Positions 54,205 to 64,000 of a stretch of DNA of 64,000 bases are shown piece after piece. The translations under genes and the position numbers were made by a program. Source of the DNA: Porites lobata (lineage: Eukaryota > Cnidaria > Anthozoa > Scleractinia > Poritidae). The notes under the pieces are model-generated. The model searched no databases. It worked only from the letters and a program-made list of their open reading frames with translations, and was not told the DNA's origin. Where the stretch lies: positions 1,373,001 through 1,437,000 of the forward strand of contig CALNXK010000079.1 in the NCBI GenBank assembly GCA_942486035.1. The letters are read 5' to 3'. Each line of letters begins with the position of its first letter. Position 1 is the stretch's first letter.

Positions 54205-54783
54205 CAGTGCTCGACTTTCAGAAAAAAAAAATCGGGCCAGCTGGCCCCCAAGTTTTCATTTTTGGTCGTCAGAACAAGTATTCTGGTTGCAAAAATTATA
54301 TTTAAGAATTAATCGAATACAACTAAATTAACATCTTTTACTTAGCCTTAACAGAAAAAGAGTGCTTTAGACTTCCTTTTGAACTTTCTTTCGAGCGGTT
54401 TTCGCTCGAGGCTCGATCCAGTGTTCGGGAAAACGAGCCCGCACTCAAGCGTAATTTTCCTCAAACAGGTATTCAAACTTAAGGTTCAGGAAATCATAAG
54501 AATAATCCGTTAGAGTGTTGAAATCGTTAAAGCGTTTAGACAAATCGTTAGAGGGTTTGGACAAACCATTAGAGCGTTTGGGCAAAACGTTAGAGCGTTA
54601 GAAAAACCGTTAGCTATCGGTTAGTTTTGTGAAGGACAACGGATTATCATTAGTGTACTTTTTCCCAAAGAAGAAAGTCACCTATCTTGGGGGCCAGGTT
54701 GGCGACCAGGCGTGAAAATTTGGTCGCCACTGAGTAAAACCTGGTCGCATTGGCGACCCAACAGGTCGCAACGTCGAGCCCTG
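54205..54783. mobile_element. Non-autonomous hAT-like element, second copy
   Basis: Counterpart of 38649-39222, with the same CAGTGCTCGA and TCGAGCCCTG ends. Confidence 0.5.
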
Positions 54784-54951
54784 TAAAGTGAAAAAAACGT
54801 ACGCAGAGAGTTGTATCTTTTTCCAAAGGACAATGTGTGTTTCCCTGACTAGGTAGGGGCAGAGCTGCTCTAGCCAATGATGTCAGTCGTATTTTTCTAT
54901 CGTAAGACCAGACTTTTCACCGTTGTTGCTGTCATAGCTTCTTAAGCTACG

Positions 54952-55357
54952 TACAAACGGACGCAACAACTTTCAACATTGCTCGGCCAGCAATGTTGGG
55001 AGTTGTTGCGTCCGTGTTGGCAGTCAAGTGCAAACGGGTGCAACAACTCCCAACAATATTGTTACCTACAGTGCATCGTGGGAAGGATACAACCCATACG
55101 ACTTTGTAAACTCTACTGGACGACTTGTGTATGAAACAGTTTTGGAAGGACACCATGTGTAATGCACGTGCGTGGCACCACGCTTCGTTGATCACGGACC
55201 AAAAGATATGTTGGGAGTTGCTGGTTCAAAAGTTTGACCGGTTTCAAACTTAACGCGACAACTCCCAACAACATGCAACAGGGCGTGCAAACGGACCCAA
55301 CATGTAACATCCAACAATGTTGGAGGTTTTTGGCCAACAATGTTACGTCCGTTTGCA
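54952..55357. mobile_element. CAACAATGTTGG-rich MITE, second copy
   Basis: Counterpart of 39391-39795 with the same inverted ends. Confidence 0.65.
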
Positions 55358-57355
55358 CGATTACCCAGGGTTAGTGGGAGATTTGAATTCAGATTTAAAC
55401 AACTGTCATCTACATATATTGATGATGATAAATTTACTTTATTTTCAGTAATTTCAGCGCCTGGTAATGCGAACATTTCTTGTCTTGTTCATTCCTATTT
55501 CTCTAATAAATATATACAATATAAAATAATTCAACTCTGAAATTACCTCAACCTCCAGTACCAGTACAAGTTTGTAACGGAAACAAGATGGGCTGCCCAA
55601 AGACATGTTCAAATACTAATTTTACCACAAGCAGTTATTGAACAAAAGGGCAATACAAAACGAAGCGGCATTCCTCTTGCCATACATTTTAAAAGCTTAT
55701 GAAAAGTATCGTTACTGACTTAATATTGAACTGACATTAAACCTTGTCCTCCAAGAGTCAACTTTGACGATATGTAGTACAGTTATAACTTCCCATGGTC
55801 TTTGTTTTTCCTTCGGTCCACAAATGAAGCAGCGAAGATCACCATCTAACTGCGACAGACAGGCTACGCTATGCTCCATCGTCCTCAGTCAGATCATAGA
55901 GAGTGTTTTAAATGAATGATTTCTACGAAATCAGTGCGGTATACCTATTTGCTGTGCAACAATCGAATACAGTGAACTTGTTCTCGAACTGAAATTGGGG
56001 CTCCATAACTAACTAGAAGAGACCTAGCAGAAGAGTCTGGAATGATGATCATGTGAATTTTACATAACTTGTGCCGCATGGAGAAGTAGACATTTCCAAC
56101 GCTGTTTTCGACGCTACAAAATGCAGCGGCGGAATTGCCGGTGTTGACATGTAAAGCACACTGATTGCCACAATAAATATGCTTGACTCTTTAATTAACA
56201 GCAACAAAACCAGTGGTCTGTCAACGGAACCATCTTGGGTCTAGGCTTGTCCCAGTCCTACCGGGACTGAGAAGCTGGACTTCAAGGTATCTTCAAGTGT
56301 CACCTGCACTATCGGCGTCTGCTTTCAGTTTATAGATAAGTTCCTTAATGTCCTTTCGCTTCTGCGCGATCTCTTCAAAACCAAACCAGTCGGTTTTCCG
56401 TATGGGAAAGGAGAAGTCCGTGATTGGATCCTGGCAAATCAGAAAGTGTATTTTATTAGGGTTAGATAGACGTTTTCACTACATATGTGACAAAAACAAG
56501 TTTAGCTCTCTCATTCATGATTGCCCTTTGGTAATAATAGCGATCTTTCGATTTGACAACGACTAGATCGAGTAACACTGCGACTTGCTTGTGCTGAGCT
56601 CGAGGCCGAAGGCGGAAGGCCTGTTGTAAACCGCGCAACGCAACTCATTGTACCAAATTACGATTGCCCATGTTGTCAAATTTAATCCCTGCATTTTTCT
56701 ATTTGATTTAAACATATTTTCGTTGAAATTCAAACTTTGAGACCTAAATACAATTAAAACCAAAGCAAAATTCTGTTCAAAAACAAAATCAGATTTGACG
56801 TAATCTTTGTAAAGCATACAAGAAACTTTTCAGTCAAATTCAACTCATTATGTTTAACCTTTGTGTAAGTATCATTCAATCTTTATGGGCAAGCTCAGCC
56901 TCAGCACACATTTGCTTTGGTCAGCCATCTGCGGGAGGATTCAGAATAGAACTTTCACGCCAAACTTTAACATGCAGTGAAGCGTTAAGCCAGCCTATCT
57001 TCTGAGAATTCTGCAGCAGTCAACGTAAATTCGAAGATTTCACAGCTGACATTAACGAAACTATGAGTTTAGAACCGGTTAAATGCCTAGGAAGAACTTG
57101 CCTTTCCTGGTCTAGGTCTGTTTTTCCAGAATTGACGCTTGGCCCCGAAAACGAAGGGTCTTAAAAAGGATGAAGTTCGTAAATGAGCCCCGTACGAAAC
57201 AGCCAGGCTCCCAGACAGTATGGGCAGCGATCGCTACGTCCTTGCAATCCGAGAGCCTGGAATAGATTACTTGTAGATGATACCACAAGGGACGATTTGC
57301 AACGACGAGTTTTAGCGCAACACCGCGCTGCAGTGTTAGAACAATGCTGTAATTT

Positions 57356-58264
57356 CAGGGCTCGAAATTAAAAAAATCCTCTGGTCGCCTTTTGGCGACC
57401 AACTGGAGAAATATAGTCGCCAGATGCAAATTTTTAGTCGCCAGTTCGTATAATGTAAATGACGCAGCTCGTAGTCAGGGCTTCTGATATTTCGCGCCGT
57501 CGCAGAGCCGCGAAATTCGGTAGAAATCTTATCAAATACATGTCTGTACAACATATTTGAAACTTTTCTCAGCTATTGGGGCTATTTACTTGCCGTAAAC
57601 TTGTAAACTTATCTTGAAACTTCGTCACTGAAACGTGCAAACAACGTCCCGTAACTCCGAAACTACCAGGCGTTGATTATGTTGCGAAAAACTGGGCACT
57701 AGCCATGATGTTAGAGGCTTTGCCATTGGTTCAGTTCTGGAGCGTATTGTTGTTGAAAGAGCAAATGATGACTCTGTTAGAAAAACATTAAAAACGCTGG
57801 TCTGATCAGCGCAAAAACCGATCGATCTCTGACGAAGTTTTCCCGAAAAATAACCACAAAATCGGCCTTTTTTGACCGACTGATTTTCGGCTAAGTTTGC
57901 CGGGAAAATTCCTACGAAATCGGTCGATTTTCCGCGAATTTGCCCCTAAAAATCCCGCGAAATTTGACTTTTTTTAAGCGACCTATCAGAAGCCCTGCAT
58001 AGTATGGTGCGATCCATCAGATTTGAAAATATCGTGGACAGAAGTCGGTATAAATTTGGAGGTAAACTGGCTTTGTTTATGCGATTTGGCACATGTTTTA
58101 TGATGAAAGCGAAGCAGGATAAGATGAAATGTTTGTTTTAACTTTATTCTTTTATTTTAAATCTAAATCATAGAGAAATCTGGTCGCCAAACTTGAATTT
58201 TTAGTCGCCAAGGAGAAAATGTTAGTCGCATTGGCGACCGTATCAGTCGCAATTTCGAGCCCTG
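57356..58264. mobile_element. Outer hAT-like element, second copy
   Basis: Same ends as 41791-42655. It lacks part of the right subterminal GGTCGCCA repeats. Confidence 0.75.
57476..57996. mobile_element. Nested hAT-like MITE, second copy
   Basis: Same ends CAGGGCTTCTGATA and TATCAGAAGCCCTG as 41911-42376. It is 55 bp longer. It keeps an internal segment (aaaaccgatcgatctctgac and following) that is missing from the first copy, and lacks a short one (cacaaaaacacgc) present there. Confidence 0.75.
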
Positions 58265-58473
58265 AAATTACTTTTCGTTGCGAATCATCCCGTGTAACAT
58301 CAGGTCACAAACGTCGAACTAAATGTGCCGAAGTTAATACGAGATATTTGATCCGGGCCTAAGACGCACAGCCAATTATATCACGGCTTAACAAACAGAT
58401 GACAACCAACATCGAGAATAAACAACTCAGTTAGACTCTGATAAAAACTGACGTAAGTCGATATAGAGAGGAT

Positions 58474-58571
58474 ATTACATGGCCGCGCGGAGATACGAAA
58501 TTTCTCTTCGAGTGTTGAAAAATATTTCAACACGAGAAGAGAAATTTCGTATCTCCAAGCGGCCATGTAAT
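58474..58571. repeat. 98 bp long hairpin, second copy
   Basis: Same as 42865-42962. Confidence 0.75.
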
Positions 58572-61398
58572 GTTCTATTTATTATATAACCACCAATGAA
58601 ACACCAAACCATTTCACTGAAACAGTTTTATCCTGCGAAAGGCGCGATTTATTATGTAGCCATAGGAACAGTGATATTTTCACATGTGAAAATAACATGT
58701 TATTTTCACGTGTGAAGATATCATGTTTTCTCGCGAAAGCTCACCTGGTATTTCATTGGTGTTTATATAATAAGACTTGATATGACTTGGAGAAGAAACG
58801 AATCTCGAAGCTTAATAGGTACGAAGTGGCTACAACCAGGCGACGTCAATCGATAACAATCAAAGCGGTTACAGAAAAAAAACAAAACGCTATGGAGCGT
58901 ACACTTAGGCGTCATGGTTGTGGAACTGATTAATTGTAAATGCGGAGAAATAGTGGTAAGAGTAAGGTGTTAATTTGTGAAATTATGGGATTTGTCAGGA
59001 TATTGTGAAAACAGCAACATCCAAGAGGCCTACTTGCCAAAAACTAGCATTTCGGGACAAATTGTCTCTGACATATTAGTCCAGTTATGCTCTGATGACT
59101 CCATAAAAATCCTTCTAAATTTGACTTGGGTCTAAACGTTTAGACCTAAGTCAAATATGAGGTTACTGGCGGTGAATAAAAGTCTAACAAAACAAACAGT
59201 GAAAAAAAGAATTCTCTATTTTTCTTAGTCACATCAGGCTTCAAAAACAGCATAGCAGTCTCATGTACTGATTAAAGATAATTGAAAGGCTTGGGTAAGG
59301 AGTCAATTACGTTGAGCATGGAATTGGCTAAAACTCAATGTTATGAGTTCGAATGTTTTGAGGATAATTATTCACTGACTATCAGCACGCACGGATGTCG
59401 GATTAACACAAGGAAGTTTAATACCAAAGGAACATAGTCTTTACAGAGCTTTAAAACACAGCATCCGCAAACACAAACTTGACTAAAACTTAAGTAAAAC
59501 TAAACAGCCTCTGCCAATAATAACAAACTCTCACTTGAACTTCAGATATCTTACGGCTTCCGCCAACTTGTAAACACAGAACTTGAAAATCGACCTTCGT
59601 AAAACTTGACTAAACACAGCACTCCAGCTCGTGGGAAAAAACTTAGTCCGTCAAAAGAACTCGCTTGGAACTTGGATACCGTTAGACATAAGGTTCCAGA
59701 AAATACTAAAGAGGCGAATAGTAGTAGCTTTTCGACATGTTTTATGATTTCAGTAACTGATGCAAATCTGCTGACTCATGCTAAAATGTAAACATTCCCT
59801 AATTAATTATTAATGAATAATCCAAAAACGTAGAGAACATTCGAGAAAGTCACGGAACGCATGAAAGCAATTTTACTACGTAAAACTCAACAACGACAAA
59901 ACGTCTTTGTGCAGCATTTTGTAACTTTAAATTCATCATAAAACAGTTGGAAAGAAGCGCTCACTCGTGAAACGTTTTTCAACAATCGAAAAGAAATTTC
60001 GTGTCTCTGCGATGCCACGTAATATCCTCTATTTATTCCTCGAGTAAATTAAAAGCTAAACTCGAAGTGATTTCAAGACATCACGAAGTAGTCTGGTCTC
60101 ATTTCGTGAAATACCCGAAACAAGCCGAAACGTCACGAACTTGCGCGACCAATCTTGTTCCGAAACTAGTGCAAGATTTCATAACTATTTTTCATACCTC
60201 GAACTACCTTGGGTCGCAGTAGCGCAATCGGCGAATCCCTCAACTTAGAGTCTCCTCTGATCTGACGGGTCACACAGGTGAGTCGGTTCAAACCCAGGAA
60301 AGCCAAAATAAAAAATTCTTTCTTCCTCGAAAAAGTTAAAGAGTAAATCAAAGAAATCGACGTGATCTCGAGATATCTCGAACTAATTCGGCTCTCACTT
60401 CGTCAAATAACCGAATAAAACCGAAAACCTACAGACTTTGCGCGCCCAATCTTGTCCCAAAATGTCAACTTTGATACATTCCTGAGCGTCGCGAATCTTT
60501 TTTACTTCGCAATCCGCCGAAGCAAAAAATTGAATGTTATCGACAGACCAAAATAATTAGCAACAAGCAGTAACTAATCCTAAGAGGTATGCGGTTTGGA
60601 TATTCCGAAAATCGGCTTTAGTCTAAGCATTTTATTTTTTACTTCAGCCGCTAGTCAAGGAGTAGTCTTCATGGCGTTCCATAAGTGGTTTTGCTGTTTT
60701 CATAGATTCTAACATGATGTCGATTCAAACCCCCCTGGAGAGGTGGCGGGTGTACTCCATAGTGAGTATGTAAGGAGGCTCCACCCAGAAGGGGTACCTT
60801 TTTCAGGGTTCAGGAATATAAAAAGGTATAAAGAATTTCACAAGTATATGAAAGAGTAGGGAAATCTGCACCTTCAGAGAGTTTATATTAAACTGAAAGT
60901 TTCCAGTTGGCGTGCATTTCTTTGGTGAACGAACCGGACAAGTATGGCGAGACAAGAGCGGTCGTGTATGAAGCACGAAAAGAACTCAAGAGATGCTGTT
61001 CGCCTAATGGGCACAACAATACCAAGTATTTTTTGTGCCCAGTCAGGAGCCAGCAATTGCTTAACCATTTGTAAAAGGCTTGGTGAGAATCGGTACCCAG
61101 GGGCTTTTCCGCCCGTGCTTGAAACTTTCGTCGTGCCTTTCTCCCGTCCCAACTGACTACCCCTAAGTCTCCGAGGATGGGAAATCTGTTATTTAGGTCT
61201 GTAAAAGGACCTTAAAGGGCTAACAAATGCTTCTAACGGCTGTGAAAAAGACAATAAACTTCCTGGTTTAGTGATTTATTCATATTTGAAAGACGGTGTA
61301 TGCATAGCAGATCTAAAGTAAGTATGTGAAAGCGGTACTATTTGTCAATAGCAGGTATCCGAAAGGGATACATTCTGTCAAAAATGGTATATAAAAAG
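58572..61398. other. Intergenic region, counterpart of 43164-45784
   Basis: Same content as the first copy, including the 1.65 kb insertion of unknown type and the GC-richer repeat segment at 60883-61156. No supported gene. Confidence 0.45.
60214..60300 (+). ncRNA. tRNA-like sequence, second copy
   Basis: A-box-like TAGCGCAATCGG at 60220-60231 and B-box-like GGTTCAAACCC at 60285-60295. Two bases are lost after the B box compared with the first copy. Confidence 0.25.
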
Positions 61399-62272
61399 TT
61401 AAGGTGGTACATTCCTCAAAAATCACTATTTTTTGATATGTTCTTTTGCAAAAGTATTCCCAGGTATTCTTAAACTATAGCATGAGATGAGTATATTTTT
61501 ATACTTTTTGTCTTGTTTAGTTACCATGGCAACCAATAATGCTAAAAATAAACCCCCTGGGATAACCGGTACAAAAACACGTCTATCTCCAAGACATTAC
61601 AAGGAAAACTGCTGAAACTTTTGGAATTTCATCTACATATTCTTTTTATGCAATGAACTAAAGGCATTCTTATCAGGCTAATAGATACAAAATTATTACA
61701 ATAAACATATTGACATTCAAAATAAACTGAATTAAGGATCCAGTTTTGGGTCCTCAGACAACAAAGATTACACCAAGATAAATTATTGTAGTTCATTGCA
61801 TGTAAAAACATACAAAGATTTCTCACTCCAAAAATGAGAAGAATTGAATAAAACCATGAAAAGTTATGGTTGCTAGAGTGTTCATAGTTCCGCGAAATAT
61901 AAAATTATGAGAAAAAATGTTTTAAAGTTTGAGAAATAGAATTTGCAATGACTGTAACAGAGTTTCCACATAGACAACTCTCTAGAACTGTCCTGAGGCA
62001 TAGTTCACACCCTCTCTTTGTTTGTTTTTGTCCTCTTTTCTTTTTTTTAGTCCTCTTATGACTTTTCTTCTCTTTTTGGTGCTTGCCGTTACCATGACAA
62101 CCAAGCGACAGTGTTTAGGAAATTACAGTTTTTTCTCTGTACGAATTAAATACTGAAAAAAAAAAAAAATCGTGCTGGAAGAAAAATAAATTATTGAAGA
62201 TGTGAAAACGAGCAAAAAAAATTTTCGGACAATTTCTCAAAAAACTCGCATGTTTTTTGTATAGTACCTTAA
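61399..62272. mobile_element. TTAA-flanked element, second copy
   Basis: TTAA at 61399-61402 and 62269-62272 with the same interior as 45785-46657. Confidence 0.65.
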
Positions 62273-62796
62273 GGCGTTGGATCTGGAGTCGGGGCCTCCC
62301 CGTATGAAGCTTTGTTGAGCGCCCCTTTCCCCGAATTCAATCAAGCGCTATCGACTCTATCTTGCATTTCTTCCCCGGCAATCTCGGTCAGATTGGATCA
62401 GCGTGGTGTATATACAGGCACTAGCCATGACCTGTTGTATTTGTTTCAGCCAGTTTCATTTCACTGTGCATACAAAGCGCAGAAAATAATAAACCTTTTG
62501 GTCCTGTTGGCTTAGGGGAGGAGTAGGTAGGCAGTTTCCCAGAAACGTTTACGGTTTGGTCCTCCCCCGCCCTCGTCGTGCTTCACTCGCACAGCGAGCT
62601 GTTCTCGCGCTTGCCTCCGCTCGCTTGAAAAACGATGTGAGAACTTCAATCTGAGGAGTTAAGGATTTGATTATTTAAGAACCATCTTGAACTAGTTACG
62701 AGGGTCAAGCTGGGGTAACGTAAATACCTTAGTCGCTACGCAGGAAATAAACAGAATAAAACAATTTCCGAAAAAATTTCACGATAGTTTGTGTTA

Positions 62797-63684
62797 CTAT
62801 TTACAGATGACCACCAAAGATTCTTTCTTTTCTCCAAACAATTTTCCGTCTTTGACAAAAGTTAGATCTCTGATAAATGACAACGTTTCTTCAACAAACT
62901 CTTTGTCCTCAGTATTACGAAAATTTTCCGTTTGCGTCAAGAAGTCGAGTAGCAGATTCCCTTCGGTTGAATGCGGATCAAAGACCTCGGTGACATCTAT
63001 TGAATATTCTTGGTCATGAACCTCAATCTTCCATCCGTTTTTGTTGGCAATCTGGATCATTTTATCAACTACATCGTAAATCTCACTGCCCACATGCCAC
63101 TGCAGTTTTTGCTGCAGTTTTGACACAACGCTACAAATAAGACCTCGCCTCGAGGCGATACAGATTACTTGTCCCTTATCGTAAAGTTCTTTTTCAAAAC
63201 AATGCAGTAGAGCTTTCTCGATGTCTACATAATATATGCTGTGTATGAAATGTACGATGTCGAAACTGAGGGGTTCTCTGTGGCTTTGTTGATACTCTTC
63301 AAAGGACTGCTGACAGATTTCAAAAGCCACTTTGCCATCGTTTAGCGGACTTGGTAGATTTTCAATAGCTGCTCTGTACAGATCACATGAATATAAGTTG
63401 GGATCAATGGCACGGTTGAAGATCTTGACACCATGGCCTAGGTCTGTCTTCATCAATTGTTCCTTGATCACTTTCAGGACAAACAAATCTGCCTGCCCAT
63501 TTCCACTCCCGATGCTTAAAACATTCAAGCTTTGTTCCTTGAAAATTTTCTTCTCATCAATCAATGGCGGTATACGCAATTGTATAAGGTCATTAATCTT
63601 CTCAGTTTGCCTTGATTTATCTAAAAACACGCGATGACTTTTAGAGTAAGGGCTACCACTGTTTGCAAAGAGGGACGATCCCAT
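62797..63684 (-). CDS. HNMT-like methyltransferase, copy 7 (divergent type)
   Basis: 295 residues, identical in protein sequence to copy 4. Start at 63684 (MGSSLFANSG). A longer in-frame extension to 63723 exists only because one extra T near 63704 opens a chance upstream ATG; copy 4 lacks it, so the shorter start is preferred. Motifs are as in copy 4: Glu28, LSIGSGNGQADL, IDPN and GNLLLDFLTQTENF. Nucleotide differences from copy 4 in the coding region are few and silent, so the duplication is recent. Confidence 0.88.
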   Translation of the reverse strand: MGSSLFANSGSPYSKSHRVFLDKSRQTEKINDLIQLRIPPLIDEKKIFKEQSLNVLSIGSGNGQADLFVLKVIKEQLMKTDLGHGVKIFNRAIDPNLYSCDLYRAAIENLPSPLNDGKVAFEICQQSFEEYQQSHREPLSFDIVHFIHSIYYVDIEKALLHCFEKELYDKGQVICIASRRGLICSVVSKLQQKLQWHVGSEIYDVVDKMIQIANKNGWKIEVHDQEYSIDVTEVFDPHSTEGNLLLDFLTQTENFRNTEDKEFVEETLSFIRDLTFVKDGKLFGEKKESLVVICK

Positions 63685-64000
63685 TTTCTGCTGGTGTGTA
63701 TGTTTTTGGTCTTGAAAAGGCAACCGGTATTCTAAGAAAGGCAGGGACCGATCGTTTGCTCCGCGTCAGCAGAGATTATTCAAAAGTCAACACGACGAAT
63801 GCGACCAAGGTTCAGAGGAGGCCGATAAGGAGGTGACTTCGATGTCACGCATCAACGACAAACCTCTTTAGCTTGCATGTTTTTGTTTGCCAATAGAGGT
63901 CCCAGGGGAACTTGACCCTTTGTCTTTCATCAATTATGCGTAGGCATGCACGTGAACAAGACGAAATTTGAAAGAAACAGTTCTCTAGAATATTATCACA
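63685..64000. other. Upstream flank of copy 7 to window end
   Basis: Near-identical to 48070-48384. The window stops at the first bases of what would be the inverted-repeat arm, so it is not known whether the arm is present here. Confidence 0.6.

Larger units (their letters stand above)
55401..58385. repeat. Intergenic duplication block, copy C
   Basis: Counterpart of 39839-42776 and 18203-20218. It contains the hAT-like pair at 57356-58264. Confidence 0.8.
52908..64000. repeat. Segmental duplication, second copy (with HNMT-like copies 6 and 7)
   Basis: Repeats 37339-48384 including every nested element, with only small differences. It continues to the last base of the window, where sequence corresponds to 48384, one base into the inverted-repeat arm of the first copy. 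Confidence 0.9.

Noticed and set aside
62797..63723. 308-residue reading of copy 7
   Set aside because: The extra 13 residues depend on a single inserted T not present at copy 4 and do not align with the family.
1..64000. CRISPR arrays, bacterial operons, rRNA genes
   Set aside because: No regularly spaced direct repeats with unique spacers, no ribosome-binding-site-led gene series and no rRNA sequence were seen on either strand.

Overview
Kind of organism. This is nuclear DNA from an animal: AT-rich, gene-poor, full of inverted-repeat mobile elements, with one LTR retrotransposon and genes that lack bacterial signals. The repeat types (short foldback elements, CAGGG-ended hAT-like elements, a BEL/Pao element) and the methyltransferase family suggest an anthozoan cnidarian, most likely a stony coral. 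That assignment is inference from recognition; no species marker gene is present.

Layout. Positions 1 to 18.2 kb are mostly non-coding. They hold a hAT transposase relic (1.6-1.8 kb), a probable two-exon gene for a small unrecognised protein of 109 residues (exons at 3591-3647 and 6843-7115), a promoter-like cluster at 6.3 kb, and several non-autonomous elements. The clearest of these is a 1.08 kb foldback element with 7 bp target duplications at 13.2-14.3 kb. From 18.2 kb to the window end, the DNA is a tandem and segmental duplication built around one gene family, all on the minus strand: seven copies of an intronless class I methyltransferase related to histamine N-methyltransferase (HNMT). 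Copy 1 (22764-23513 plus 31801-31940) is split by an 8287 bp BEL/Pao retrotransposon (23514-31800) with a 5 bp target duplication. Copies 2 to 7 are open: 33048-33932, 37339-38223, 47182-48069, 50916-51800, 52908-53792 and 62797-63684.

How the array is built. The segment 37.3-48.4 kb is repeated at 52.9-64.0 kb with an offset of about 15.6 kb, and copies 4 and 7 encode identical proteins. A 2-3 kb intergenic block occurs three times, at 18.2, 39.8 and 55.4 kb. It carries nested hAT-like insertions in the last two and an empty site in the first. Copies 5 and 6 repeat the arrangement of copies 1 and 2 with exactly the same 1992 bp spacing once the retrotransposon is removed.

Function. The methyltransferase copies keep the SAM-binding signature and the C-terminal HNMT signature, but by a from-memory alignment they lack several histamine-contacting residues. 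They are probably small-molecule N-methyltransferases of changed specificity. The retrotransposon has near-identical LTRs, which suggests recent insertion, yet its reading frame is broken three times. No CRISPR, operon, bacterial gene or bona fide tRNA gene was seen.
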